A stretch of DNA of 64,000 nucleotides, taken from the NCBI RefSeq assembly GCF_021354595.1, contig NZ_JADWYJ010000005.1, forward strand, positions 124,001 through 188,000. Reading direction: 5' to 3'. How positions within the stretch are numbered: the first letter of the stretch is position 1; every line of letters starts with the position of its first letter. Below are positions 1-7,586 of the stretch, piece by piece. The notes under the pieces were generated by a model. That model was not told the origin of the DNA. It ran no database searches and saw nothing but the letters and a program-made list of their open reading frames with translations. Both the position numbers and the translations under genes were made by a program. This stretch comes from Maribellus sp. CM-23. GTDB lineage: Bacteria > Bacteroidota > Bacteroidia > Bacteroidales > Prolixibacteraceae.

Positions 1-543
1 GAGCTTCATTACAATCTGCTGGATGTCTTCCACCGCAATCGGGTCTACGCCGGCAAAGGGCTCATCGAGCAAAATAAACTTTGGATCGATGGCCAGCGCC
101 CGTGCAATCTCGGTACGACGCCGTTCTCCTCCCGACAGCTGGATTCCTTTACTTTTGCGGATATGTTGCAGGCTAAATTCATCCAAGAGCGTTTCTAGTT
201 TTTCTTTCTGGAATTCTTTCGAATAATCGGTCATTTCGAGCACAGCACGAATGTTGTCTTCGATGCTGAGCTTTCTGAAAACAGAAGCTTCCTGGGCCAA
301 ATACCCAATTCCTTTTTGGGCTCTTTTATATACCGGCAGCTTGGTAATCTCCTCAGTGTCGAGGAAGATCTTTCCGGAAAAAGGCTGGATCAGGCCTACG
401 ATCATGTAAAACGACGTGGTTTTTCCGGCACCGTTGGGGCCCAGCAAACCTACAATTTCGCCCTGTTTTACATCAAAACTAACCCCTTTTACAACGGTTC
501 TTTTCCGGTATTTTTTGACAATATTTTCTGCTCGTAAAATCAT
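1..543 (-). CDS. lptB: LptB-type LPS export ABC transporter ATPase (3' end beyond window)
   Basis: Cytoplasmic ATPase that powers lipopolysaccharide extraction by the Lpt machine. The 181 visible codons start at an ATG and run off the left edge; the family is about 240 residues long, so the C-terminal quarter is missing. Visible motifs in order are the Walker A loop GPNGAGKTT, the Q-loop region LAQEASVFRKLS, the ABC signature LSGGERRR and Walker B FILLDEPFAGVDPIA. The sequence GVDPIAVEDIQ after Walker B is typical of LptB rather than a generic importer ATPase. tatC lies just upstream on the same strand, 33 bases away, so the two may be co-transcribed. Assignment is by family pattern. Confidence 0.88.
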   Translation of the reverse strand, partial: MILRAENIVKKYRKRTVVKGVSFDVKQGEIVGLLGPNGAGKTTSFYMIVGLIQPFSGKIFLDTEEITKLPVYKRAQKGIGYLAQEASVFRKLSIEDNIRAVLEMTDYSKEFQKEKLETLLDEFSLQHIRKSKGIQLSGGERRRTEIARALAIDPKFILLDEPFAGVDPIAVEDIQQIVMKL

Positions 544-576
544 TTGAGTTCAAATAACGGATTTTTTTTGGATGAA

Positions 577-1440
577 TTACAAGGCATTCATCTCCATTTC
601 ACGTTTTTTAACCACCCGGCGCGAGATGAAAATTCCTACTTCGTACAGCAACACCAAAGGAATACAAACCATAATCTGGCTGAAAACATCTGGAGGCGTA
701 ATAACGGCCGAGAGCAGCAACATCAACACATAGGCATGCTTCCGGTAAGTTTTCATAAACTTTGGGGTGAGAATTCCAACCTTGCTCAAAAAGTAAGAGA
801 AGATAGGAAGCAGAAAGACTACCCCGGATGCCAGCGAAATAGAAGTGACCGTAGCAATGTACGACCGGGTATTGATTTGGTTGGTAACCGACTCTGATAC
901 ACTATAGGTTCCCAAAAACTGTATGGAAAGCGGTACGATCAGGAAATAACCAAAAAGTACACCCAACAGAAACAGTATAGAAGTATAAAATACAGCGCCG
1001 CCGGCATGTTTTTGTTCTTTTTCGTACAATGCCGGTTTAATAAAGCGCCAGAATTCGTAAAAAACCACCGGTGCAGCTATGACAAGTCCGGCAATGATTG
1101 AAATCATAATGTGCATCATAAACTGATCCGACATTTTGATGGCAATCAGATGCAACGGCTGTTGGTTGATATTGAGTGCATCGGTTCCTACCATTTCCCC
1201 GAGTTTGGCCAGCATTCGGTTGGTCCAGAACTCCGGGGTCATCGGTTTCATTATAATCGTATCGAAAATGAGGCTTTTGAGAGCAAAAGCAACAATTGCA
1301 AACACAAACACGGCAATAAAAGAACGAATGATGTGCCACCTTAATTCTTCGAGGTGTTCCAGAAACGACATTTCTGATTCTACTTTTTGTGCTTTACGCT
1401 TTTTTGTGCTTTGTTCTTCTCTGGTATTTTCTTCGCTCAT
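577..1440 (-). CDS. tatC: Sec-independent (Tat) translocase subunit TatC
   Basis: Integral membrane receptor of the twin-arginine pathway, which moves folded proteins across the inner membrane. The protein has the TatC opening signature (EMSFLEHLEELRWHIIRS, about residues 20-37) and six hydrophobic segments with the conserved FYEFWRFIKPALYEKE loop. A GTG 27 bases upstream would also extend the frame to 1467; I prefer the internal ATG because the extra nine residues are not part of the family. At about 287 residues it is slightly longer than usual owing to a charged N-terminal tail. A Tat-signal protein (NIPSNAP family) is encoded about 12 kb away and is a plausible client. Confidence 0.92.
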   Translation of the reverse strand: MSEENTREEQSTKKRKAQKVESEMSFLEHLEELRWHIIRSFIAVFVFAIVAFALKSLIFDTIIMKPMTPEFWTNRMLAKLGEMVGTDALNINQQPLHLIAIKMSDQFMMHIMISIIAGLVIAAPVVFYEFWRFIKPALYEKEQKHAGGAVFYTSILFLLGVLFGYFLIVPLSIQFLGTYSVSESVTNQINTRSYIATVTSISLASGVVFLLPIFSYFLSKVGILTPKFMKTYRKHAYVLMLLLSAVITPPDVFSQIMVCIPLVLLYEVGIFISRRVVKKREMEMNAL

Positions 1441-1796
1441 TGGCTTCAGGCTTAATAAAAACTTCACAAATGTACAGGAATTTTTGGCATTTGAAATTTC
1501 ACATTTTCGAAATCTGTAAAGCCGCTAATTCCGAGGTTTCGAATATACATATATTATAAGAAGCTATTTATTATTGGCAGGTGTGATTTGCATGAATTCA
1601 AATTGAAATCATATTTAAGCAGTTTTTGAACGGAAAACTTTCCATATTTGTATTGAGGGAATAAAAAATGGAAAGGGTTAAGGTTTGAGGCAGATGTTAT
1701 GAAAACAAATGACAAGCTTTAAAAATCATTAAAAATCATTGCTGTTTTATTTACTTTTAATAAATTAGAATTTGCTATTCGATTAAATAGTAGATT
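1441..1796. other. Divergent intergenic region between tatC and recQ
   Basis: This 356-base AT-rich stretch separates the divergently transcribed tatC and recQ genes and must hold their promoters. I see a tandem AAAAATCATT doublet at about 1721-1740. No perfect TAnnTTTG box is apparent, although TAGATTG just before recQ resembles one. No RNA gene is recognisable. Confidence 0.5.
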
Positions 1797-1811
1797 GTGG
1801 GAGAGTTAGTT

Positions 1812-3992
1812 ATGTATAAGGATATTGATTTGCTGGAGCGACTGCAGCATTTTTTTGGTTTTGATCGCTTTAAAGGCCAGCAGGAAGCTGCGATCAAAAG
1901 TGTGTTGGGCGGTGATAACACCTTTGTGTTGATGCCAACGGGGGGAGGAAAGTCGCTGATCTACCAGTTGCCCGCGCTGATAATGGAAGGAACAGCGATT
2001 GTTATTTCTCCGCTTATTGCGTTAATGAAGAACCAGGTGGATTCGATTCGCGGAATGAATGCCGAAGATAATGTGGCGCATTTTCTGAATTCGTCCTTGT
2101 CGAAAGCAGCCATTACCCAGGTGAAGGAAGATGTGATAAACGGCAAAACGAAGCTGTTGTATGTGGCACCTGAGTCATTGACAAAAGAAGAGAATATTGA
2201 ATTTCTAAAACAAATCAAAATATCGTTCTATGCCATCGATGAAGCGCATTGTATTTCGGAATGGGGGCATGATTTTCGGCCTGAGTACCGGCGGATAAAG
2301 CCCATTGTGGAAGAGATCGGTAAATCGCCGATTGTTGCGTTAACGGCAACGGCAACGGCAAAAGTTCAGCACGATATACAGAAAAACCTTGGAATCCTGG
2401 ATGCACAAGTGTTTAAGGCATCGTTTAACCGCGAAAACCTTTACTACGAAGTACGTCCGAAGGTGAAGACAGTGAACCAGATTATCAGGTTTATCAAGCA
2501 GAACGAAGGGAAATCGGGGATTATTTACTGCCTGAGCCGGAAGAAGGTGGAGGAACTGGCTGAAAACCTGCAGGTAAACGGCATCAAAGCACTGGCATAC
2601 CATGCCGGGATGGATGCCAATACCCGTTCAACCAACCAGGATAAGTTTCTGATGGAAGAGGTGGACGTGATTGTGGCGACCATCGCTTTTGGAATGGGGA
2701 TCGATAAACCCGATGTGCGTTTTGTGATTCACTACGATATTCCGAAGAGTTTGGAGGGATATTACCAGGAAACCGGGCGTGCCGGTCGTGATGGCGGCGA
2801 AGGGAAATGTATCACTTTTTATGCCTACAAAGACATTCAGAAGCTGGAGAAATTTATGCACGGAAAACCGGTGGCCGAGCAGGAAATCGGGAAACAACTG
2901 CTGCTGGATACAGTTTCTTATGCCGAGACCGCGATTTGCCGGAGGATTATTCTGTTGCACTATTTTGGGGAAAAATACGAGCAGGAAAACTGTGGCAATT
3001 GTGATAATTGTTTAAATCCGAAAGAGCAGATCGAGGCCCAGGAGGAAATTGTTATTGCGCTGAAAGCCATTTTGGAGGTGAATGAAAAATACAAAGGCGA
3101 CCACATTGCCAATATCTTGATCGGGAACAAGACCGCTGCCATAAAATCGTTCAAGCACTACACGCTTGAATCGTTTGGAACGGGTGCCGATCACGACGAA
3201 CGTTTCTGGAATGCCGTGTTCCGACAGTCGATGGTGGCAGGCCTTATCAATAAAGACATTGAAAACTACGGTTTGCTGAAGGTTACGCCCGAAGGACATG
3301 CGTTTTTGGCCAATCCGGTAAGTTTTATGCTGGTGCGAAATCATGATTACGAGGAAGAAGCCGAAAGCGAAGGAGGAGCACCCTCCGGAGGATCGAGTGG
3401 CGATCCGCAGCTGTTTTCCATGTTAAAAGATCTGCGCAAGCGTATTGCCAAGCGGCATAATCTGCCGCCGTTCGTAATATTTCAGGATCCTTCGCTCTCA
3501 GATATGTCGATTCAGTATCCAATCAACATCGAGGAATTGCAGAATATTCAGGGTGTTGGCCAGGGGAAAGCCCGCCGGTACGGAAAGGATTTTGTGGAGC
3601 TGATCAAGCAATATGTGGAAGACAACGACATTGAACGCCCGGAAGATTTGGTGGTGCGCACCGTGGCCAACAAGTCGAAAATGAAAGTTTTCATCATTCA
3701 AAGCATCGACCGCAAAATTTCGTTCGAAGATATCGCTGAATCCAAAGGAATTGAAGTTTCGGAAGTGATCAGCGAAGTGGAGGCAATCGTTAATTCAGGC
3801 ACAAAACTGAACATTGATTACTACATCAACGATGTGCTGGATGAAGATCATCAGGAGGAGATTTTTGATTATTTCAGGGAGGCCAAGTCAGATTCCGTGC
3901 AAGAGGCATTGGACGAGCTGGGAGAGGATGAATATTCGGAAGATGATATCCGGCTGATGCGTGTCAAATTTTTCTCCGACATGGGGAATTAA
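1812..3992 (+). CDS. recQ: ATP-dependent DNA helicase RecQ
   Basis: A 3'-5' DNA helicase of superfamily 2 acting in recombination and fork repair. The core has Walker A PTGGGKS (about residues 42-48), the DEAH box in YAIDEAHCISEWGHDFRPEY (near 145), and motif VI ETGRAGRDG. A zinc-binding RQC region follows (CRR...ENCGNCDNC, roughly 370-400), then an HRDC domain (about 515-590) and a further C-terminal extension, giving 726 residues, longer than E. coli RecQ. A GTG 15 bases upstream could add five residues; I choose the ATG. Single transcription unit ending just before the ahcY promoter. Confidence 0.95.
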   Translation: MYKDIDLLERLQHFFGFDRFKGQQEAAIKSVLGGDNTFVLMPTGGGKSLIYQLPALIMEGTAIVISPLIALMKNQVDSIRGMNAEDNVAHFLNSSLSKAAITQVKEDVINGKTKLLYVAPESLTKEENIEFLKQIKISFYAIDEAHCISEWGHDFRPEYRRIKPIVEEIGKSPIVALTATATAKVQHDIQKNLGILDAQVFKASFNRENLYYEVRPKVKTVNQIIRFIKQNEGKSGIIYCLSRKKVEELAENLQVNGIKALAYHAGMDANTRSTNQDKFLMEEVDVIVATIAFGMGIDKPDVRFVIHYDIPKSLEGYYQETGRAGRDGGEGKCITFYAYKDIQKLEKFMHGKPVAEQEIGKQLLLDTVSYAETAICRRIILLHYFGEKYEQENCGNCDNCLNPKEQIEAQEEIVIALKAILEVNEKYKGDHIANILIGNKTAAIKSFKHYTLESFGTGADHDERFWNAVFRQSMVAGLINKDIENYGLLKVTPEGHAFLANPVSFMLVRNHDYEEEAESEGGAPSGGSSGDPQLFSMLKDLRKRIAKRHNLPPFVIFQDPSLSDMSIQYPINIEELQNIQGVGQGKARRYGKDFVELIKQYVEDNDIERPEDLVVRTVANKSKMKVFIIQSIDRKISFEDIAESKGIEVSEVISEVEAIVNSGTKLNIDYYINDVLDEDHQEEIFDYFREAKSDSVQEALDELGEDEYSEDDIRLMRVKFFSDMGN

Positions 3993-4014
3993 GATACCGA
4001 TAAACATATTCAAC

Positions 4015-4041
4015 TTTTTACATGCAAAAATGTTACTTTTG
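4015..4041 (+). promoter_or_regulatory. ahcY promoter, Bacteroidota type
   Basis: A perfect TAnnTTTG box (TACTTTTG, 4034-4041) lies 39 bases before the ahcY start. A T-rich segment at 4015-4020 sits where the -33 element should be but is not a clean TTTG. Inferred from the known Bacteroidota sigma-factor consensus. Confidence 0.6.
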
Positions 4042-4079
4042 CACCGCTTTATCATTTGTAACAATTAATACAACAAAAT

Positions 4080-5498
4080 ATGACAGTTGCAGTTAACGAA
4101 AAACTTGCTTACAAAGTAGCCGATATTTCACTGGCTGATTTTGGGCGAAAAGAAATAGAGATCGCGGAAAGAGAAATGCCGGGACTGATGTCGATCCGGA
4201 AAAAATTTGGCCCATCGAAGCCTTTAAAAGGTGCCCGCATCATGGGAAGTCTTCATATGACCATTCAAACCGCTGTTTTGATTGAAACACTGGTGGAATT
4301 GGGAGCAGATGTTCGCTGGGCAAGCTGCAACATTTTCTCGACTCAGGATCATGCGGCAGCCGCTATTGCACAGGCTGGTGTTCCTGTTTTTGCTTGGAAA
4401 GGCGAAACGCTGAAAGAATACTGGTGGTGTACCGAGCAGGCCCTGAACTTTGGCGATGGCGTTGGCCCTACCGTAATTGTAGACGATGGAGGTGATGCTA
4501 CCATGATGATTCACCGCGGATATGAAGCTGAAAGCAATGCAGCCATTTTGGATAAACCTGCTGAGGGCGAAGATGAGTTGCAACTTAACCTGATACTGAA
4601 GCAGATTCTATCAGAAGATCCTACCCGTTGGCAAAGAGTAGCCAAAGAGGTGAAAGGTGTTTCGGAAGAGACAACCACCGGGGTTCACCGTTTGTACCAG
4701 ATGCAGGAAGAAGGCAAATTGCTGTTCCCCGCCATAAATGTGAATGATTCGGTAACCAAATCGAAGTTTGATAATCTTTACGGATGTCGTGAGTCGCTGG
4801 CGGATGGTATCAAGCGTGCCACCGATGTTATGATTGCCGGAAAAGTGGTAGTTGTTGCCGGTTACGGTGATGTGGGTAAAGGTTGTGCCCACTCGATGCG
4901 CAGTTACGGTGCGCGGGTGATTGTTACCGAAATCGATCCGATTTGTGCGCTTCAGGCTGCGATGGAAGGGTTCGAGGTTAAACCCATGGAAGACGCATTG
5001 TGTGAAGGAAATATTTATGTAACCACCACCGGAAACAAAGATGTGATCACCGGCGAGCACATGGCTAAAATGAAAGACCAGGCCATTGTTTGTAACATCG
5101 GTCACTTTGACAACGAAATCCAGGTAGCACGTCTTGAAAAATGGCCCGGAATTCAGCGGACGAATATCAAACCACAGGTAGATAAATATACATACGAAGA
5201 CGGACACAGCATTTATCTGCTGGCTGAAGGACGCCTGGTAAACCTGGGTTGTGCCACCGGTCACCCGTCGTTTGTTATGAGTAATTCATTTACCAACCAG
5301 TCGCTTGCACAAATCGAGCTTTGGGAAAATGAGTACGAAGTGGGTGTGTATACACTTCCGAAAAAACTCGACGAAGAAGTGGCTCGTTTGCACCTCGAGC
5401 AAATTGGTGTTAAGCTGACCACACTAACCGATGAGCAGGCCGCTTATTTGGGTGTGCCCAAAGAAGGACCGTATAAACCGGAACACTACAGGTATTAA
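4080..5498 (+). CDS. ahcY: Adenosylhomocysteinase
   Basis: Reversibly hydrolyses S-adenosylhomocysteine to adenosine and homocysteine, clearing the by-product of all SAM-dependent methylation; cytoplasmic, NAD-dependent. The protein is 472 residues. Visible features include the substrate-binding start (GARIMGSLHMTIQTAVLIE), the NAD-binding GYGDVGKGCA near residue 263, the NIGHFDNEIQV stretch and the C-terminal EGPYKPEHYRY ending that is diagnostic of the family. The insertion between residues about 150 and 190 matches the long bacterial form. Monocistronic: a promoter lies upstream and a terminator directly downstream. Confidence 0.97.
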   Translation: MTVAVNEKLAYKVADISLADFGRKEIEIAEREMPGLMSIRKKFGPSKPLKGARIMGSLHMTIQTAVLIETLVELGADVRWASCNIFSTQDHAAAAIAQAGVPVFAWKGETLKEYWWCTEQALNFGDGVGPTVIVDDGGDATMMIHRGYEAESNAAILDKPAEGEDELQLNLILKQILSEDPTRWQRVAKEVKGVSEETTTGVHRLYQMQEEGKLLFPAINVNDSVTKSKFDNLYGCRESLADGIKRATDVMIAGKVVVVAGYGDVGKGCAHSMRSYGARVIVTEIDPICALQAAMEGFEVKPMEDALCEGNIYVTTTGNKDVITGEHMAKMKDQAIVCNIGHFDNEIQVARLEKWPGIQRTNIKPQVDKYTYEDGHSIYLLAEGRLVNLGCATGHPSFVMSNSFTNQSLAQIELWENEYEVGVYTLPKKLDEEVARLHLEQIGVKLTTLTDEQAAYLGVPKEGPYKPEHYRY

Positions 5499-5522
5499 TC
5501 TATACGAAAGGATATCAGAAAG

Positions 5523-5549
5523 CGGGTCTCAGTTTTGGGGCCCGTTTTT
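5523..5549 (+). terminator. Rho-independent terminator after ahcY
   Basis: An 8-bp stem (CGGGTCTC with GGGGCCCG, two G-U pairs) with a six-base loop is followed by TTTTT. It overlaps the stop of the convergent lipoprotein gene, so it may serve that side too. Confidence 0.7.
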
Positions 5550-5973
5550 AGTTGTAAACCCTTAGCATATCTCCAAAACGCGATACATTGTATTGTTTGA
5601 GCGGGGCTGAAGCCGGGCCTTTTACAACACTGCCTCCAATAAAGATGAATTGCGATTCGCAACAGGAACAGGTTCCGGTGGCACCTTTGCTATCAACCCG
5701 GCAGCTCGAGTTTATTTCGTTGGTGCAGGCTGCGTCAAAGGCGTAGTACGAACCTTCCATTTCGCAATAAATAATTAAGCCGCCAAACCCGGGCCCGGGA
5801 AAATAAACGGAGTTTCCGGGAACCGTAAGTTCGTTGTGCGTTATCAGGCTAACCTGGAACGCAACCGGAACATCGGGAATTTGCGAGTCTATTTCATTGC
5901 ACGATAGCGAAAGCAACAAAACCAGTACGAAAAAAAATAAATACTTCCCACTTCTTAAAATCAACTGCTTCAT
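5548..5973 (-). CDS. Rieske-like lipoprotein with Cys in place of the cluster His residues
   Basis: A predicted outer-surface or periplasmic lipoprotein of 141 residues. From the chosen ATG it has a basic start, a hydrophobic stretch (YLFFFVLVLLLSLSC) and a lipobox cysteine. The mature part resembles a Rieske-type ferredoxin fold (YYAFDAACTNE ... GTCSCCESQF ... SAPLKQYNV). Classical Rieske sites are C-x-H and C-x-x-H; here the second site reads CSCC and the first AACT, so a 2Fe-2S cluster of normal type is doubtful. An upstream start at 6009 would place a second hydrophobic run before the signal peptide and is less likely. Function unknown. Confidence 0.6.
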   Translation of the reverse strand: MKQLILRSGKYLFFFVLVLLLSLSCNEIDSQIPDVPVAFQVSLITHNELTVPGNSVYFPGPGFGGLIIYCEMEGSYYAFDAACTNEINSSCRVDSKGATGTCSCCESQFIFIGGSVVKGPASAPLKQYNVSRFGDMLRVYN

Positions 5974-6033
5974 TTTTATTATTTTTACTGGAACTATCAA
6001 AAGTAGCAATTTATTGCGTAAGCCGTATGACTC

Positions 6034-6432
6034 ATGGATGATCTGATCGTCATAATATTAACGATTCTGGTTGCAGTGGTAGGGGCGCTCAATCAACGGA
6101 AAAAGAAAAGAGAGGCCGAGGCGTCTGCTTCCGAAGAGGCAGGGCAGCCTACTGATTTCTGGGAAATGATTATGCAACAGGAAGAGCGGCCCCCGGTTTA
6201 CCAAACGGTACCACAGGAGGAGGACGATCTTTACGACGAAGTGGTGGATACTGTGCCCGAACCCAAGCCTGTTTATCAGTTTAAGGCTGAAGCCGAGGGA
6301 AGTTCTGAAGTGGTGGGAGAGAAGAAAATTCTCCAGCGCGAGGCTAAAAAGCGGGTGATGGTTGACGGGGAAGAATTTTCCATCCGAAAGGCCATTATAT
6401 ACAGCGAGATAATGAACCGGAAGTATATATAA
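6034..6432 (+). CDS. Small single-pass membrane protein, unknown function
   Basis: A 132-residue protein with one N-terminal membrane helix (LIVIILTILVAVVGAL, about residues 4-19), then a basic patch (QRKKKREAE), an acidic middle and a C-terminal segment ending in RKAIIYSEIMNRKYI. That last motif is seen at the end of many small Bacteroidota proteins of unknown role. The gene is divergent from the lipoprotein and lies directly upstream of the greA promoter. I do not recognise a function. Confidence 0.7.
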   Translation: MDDLIVIILTILVAVVGALNQRKKKREAEASASEEAGQPTDFWEMIMQQEERPPVYQTVPQEEDDLYDEVVDTVPEPKPVYQFKAEAEGSSEVVGEKKILQREAKKRVMVDGEEFSIRKAIIYSEIMNRKYI

Positions 6433-6466
6433 ATCATTCATTATGAATATTTTTTCGGCCGGATCA

Positions 6467-6497
6467 TTTCAAAATTGAATAAATTATTTACATTTGC
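6467..6497 (+). promoter_or_regulatory. greA promoter
   Basis: Perfect -7 box TACATTTG (6490-6497) with TTTC 19 bases upstream in the -33 position. The predicted transcript start, about 6502, falls right at the base of a terminator-like hairpin. Confidence 0.62.
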
Positions 6498-6500
6498 AGG

Positions 6501-6542
6501 AAAGGAAGGGTCCTGGGCAACCGGGATTCTTTCTATTTTTTT
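6501..6542 (+). terminator. Candidate attenuator in the greA leader
   Basis: GAAAGGAAGGGTCC (6501-6514) can pair with GGGATTCTTTC (6524-6534), with a few G-U pairs and one mismatch. A run of seven T (6536-6542) follows. It lies between the promoter and the greA ribosome-binding site, so it would end transcription early and release a short RNA of about 40 nt. Confidence 0.5.
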
Positions 6543-6573
6543 ATGCACTATTATAGTATCAAAAAGAAAAATG

Positions 6574-6580
6574 AAGGAGG
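6574..6580 (+). promoter_or_regulatory. Strong Shine-Dalgarno of greA
   Basis: AAGGAGG lies seven bases before the ATG. A full anti-Shine-Dalgarno match is unusual in this phylum and in this window, and it fixes the start codon. Confidence 0.75.
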
Positions 6581-6587
6581 ATAAGAA

Positions 6588-7061
6588 ATGTCCGAAGTAA
6601 CATATTTAACACAGGACGGACTAAACAAGCTTAAAAAGGAGCTTGAGCGTCTGGTGACGGTTGAAAGACCGAAGATTTCGAAACAGATTGGCGAGGCCAT
6701 CGAAAAAGGCGACATCTCTGAAAATGCGGAGTACGACGCAGCAAAAGATGCACAGGGAATGCTGGAAGCAAAAATTGCCCAGTTGCAGTCGAAAGTGGCC
6801 AGTGCCCGTATTCTCGACGAATCAAAAATTGATACGTCGAAAGTTCAGATTTTGAACAAGGTAACCATCCGGAACCAAAAGAATAATGCAACTATGCAGT
6901 ATACGCTGGTGCCGGAGAGTGAAGCAAACCTGAAAGAAGGGAAAATCTCAGTTCAGACACCGATTGCCAAAGGGCTGATCGGGAAAAAAGTGGGCGATGT
7001 GGTGGAAATCAAAGTTCCATCAGGTATCATTCCTTTTGAAATTGTAGAAATCTCAATTTAA
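6588..7061 (+). CDS. greA: Transcription elongation factor GreA
   Basis: Enters the RNA polymerase secondary channel and stimulates cleavage of backtracked transcripts. The 157-residue protein has the N-terminal antiparallel coiled coil whose tip carries the two catalytic acids (GDISENAEYDAAK, about residues 40-52), followed by the C-terminal FKBP-like domain (SVQTPIAKGLIGKKVGDVVEI). Length is standard. It is followed after six bases by the HIT-family gene, so the two probably share a transcript. The leader contains a candidate attenuator. Confidence 0.96.
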   Translation: MSEVTYLTQDGLNKLKKELERLVTVERPKISKQIGEAIEKGDISENAEYDAAKDAQGMLEAKIAQLQSKVASARILDESKIDTSKVQILNKVTIRNQKNNATMQYTLVPESEANLKEGKISVQTPIAKGLIGKKVGDVVEIKVPSGIIPFEIVEISI

Positions 7062-7067
7062 TTAAAA

Positions 7068-7463
7068 ATGGCAAGCATTTTCACGCGCATTGTAAACGGA
7101 GAAATACCAGCCTACAAAGTTGCTGAAGACGATAACTTTCTGGCCTTTCTCGATGTATTCCCAACAGCCAAAGGGCACACGTTGGTGATTCCCAAAAAAG
7201 AAGTGGATTATCTTTTTGATTTGGATGACGAGATGTACGCCGGATTGCAAATGTTTGCCAAAAAAGTAGCACTTGGAATACAGAAAGCCATTCCTTGTGT
7301 GAAAGTAGGCGTGATGGTTTTGGGGCTTGAAGTGCCGCATGCGCATATTCACCTTGTCCCGATGCAAAGTGAAAAGGATTTGCTCCATTTCTCGGAGAAG
7401 GTAAAGTTTCCGCCGGAAGAGATGGAAGCCATCGCAAAATTGATTGCCGATAGCATCGAATAA
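7068..7463 (+). CDS. HIT-family (Hint-like) nucleotide hydrolase
   Basis: Histidine-triad protein of 131 residues, expected to hydrolyse purine nucleoside phosphoramidates or related adenylated compounds. The defining H-x-H-x-H motif is present as HAHIHLVP near the C-terminal end, and the N-terminal part (FTRIVNGEIPAYKVAEDDNF, DVFPTAKGHTLVIPKKE) is canonical. Six bases downstream of greA and followed by a terminator, so it closes a two-gene operon. The physiological substrate cannot be told from sequence. Confidence 0.93.
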   Translation: MASIFTRIVNGEIPAYKVAEDDNFLAFLDVFPTAKGHTLVIPKKEVDYLFDLDDEMYAGLQMFAKKVALGIQKAIPCVKVGVMVLGLEVPHAHIHLVPMQSEKDLLHFSEKVKFPPEEMEAIAKLIADSIE

Positions 7464-7470
7464 AATAACA

Positions 7471-7496
7471 GCCTGGTATTCACCGGGCTTTTTTTT
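7471..7496 (+). terminator. Terminator after the greA-HIT operon
   Basis: GCCTGGT and ACCGGGC form a 7-bp stem (one G-U pair) around a four-base loop, followed by eight T residues. Confidence 0.85.
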
Positions 7497-7586
7497 GCTT
7501 CCCCGATTCTACCAAATTTTATTAACAAAGCCCCTTCGCCGCAGCCAAATTAAGTACCTTTAAGGGACTTTTTGAAACGTATATTT

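Noticed and set aside
5834..6046. Plus-strand frames within the lipoprotein and similar reverse frames of recQ, dnaE and polA
   Set aside because: They are shadows of strong genes on the opposite strand, without domain content.
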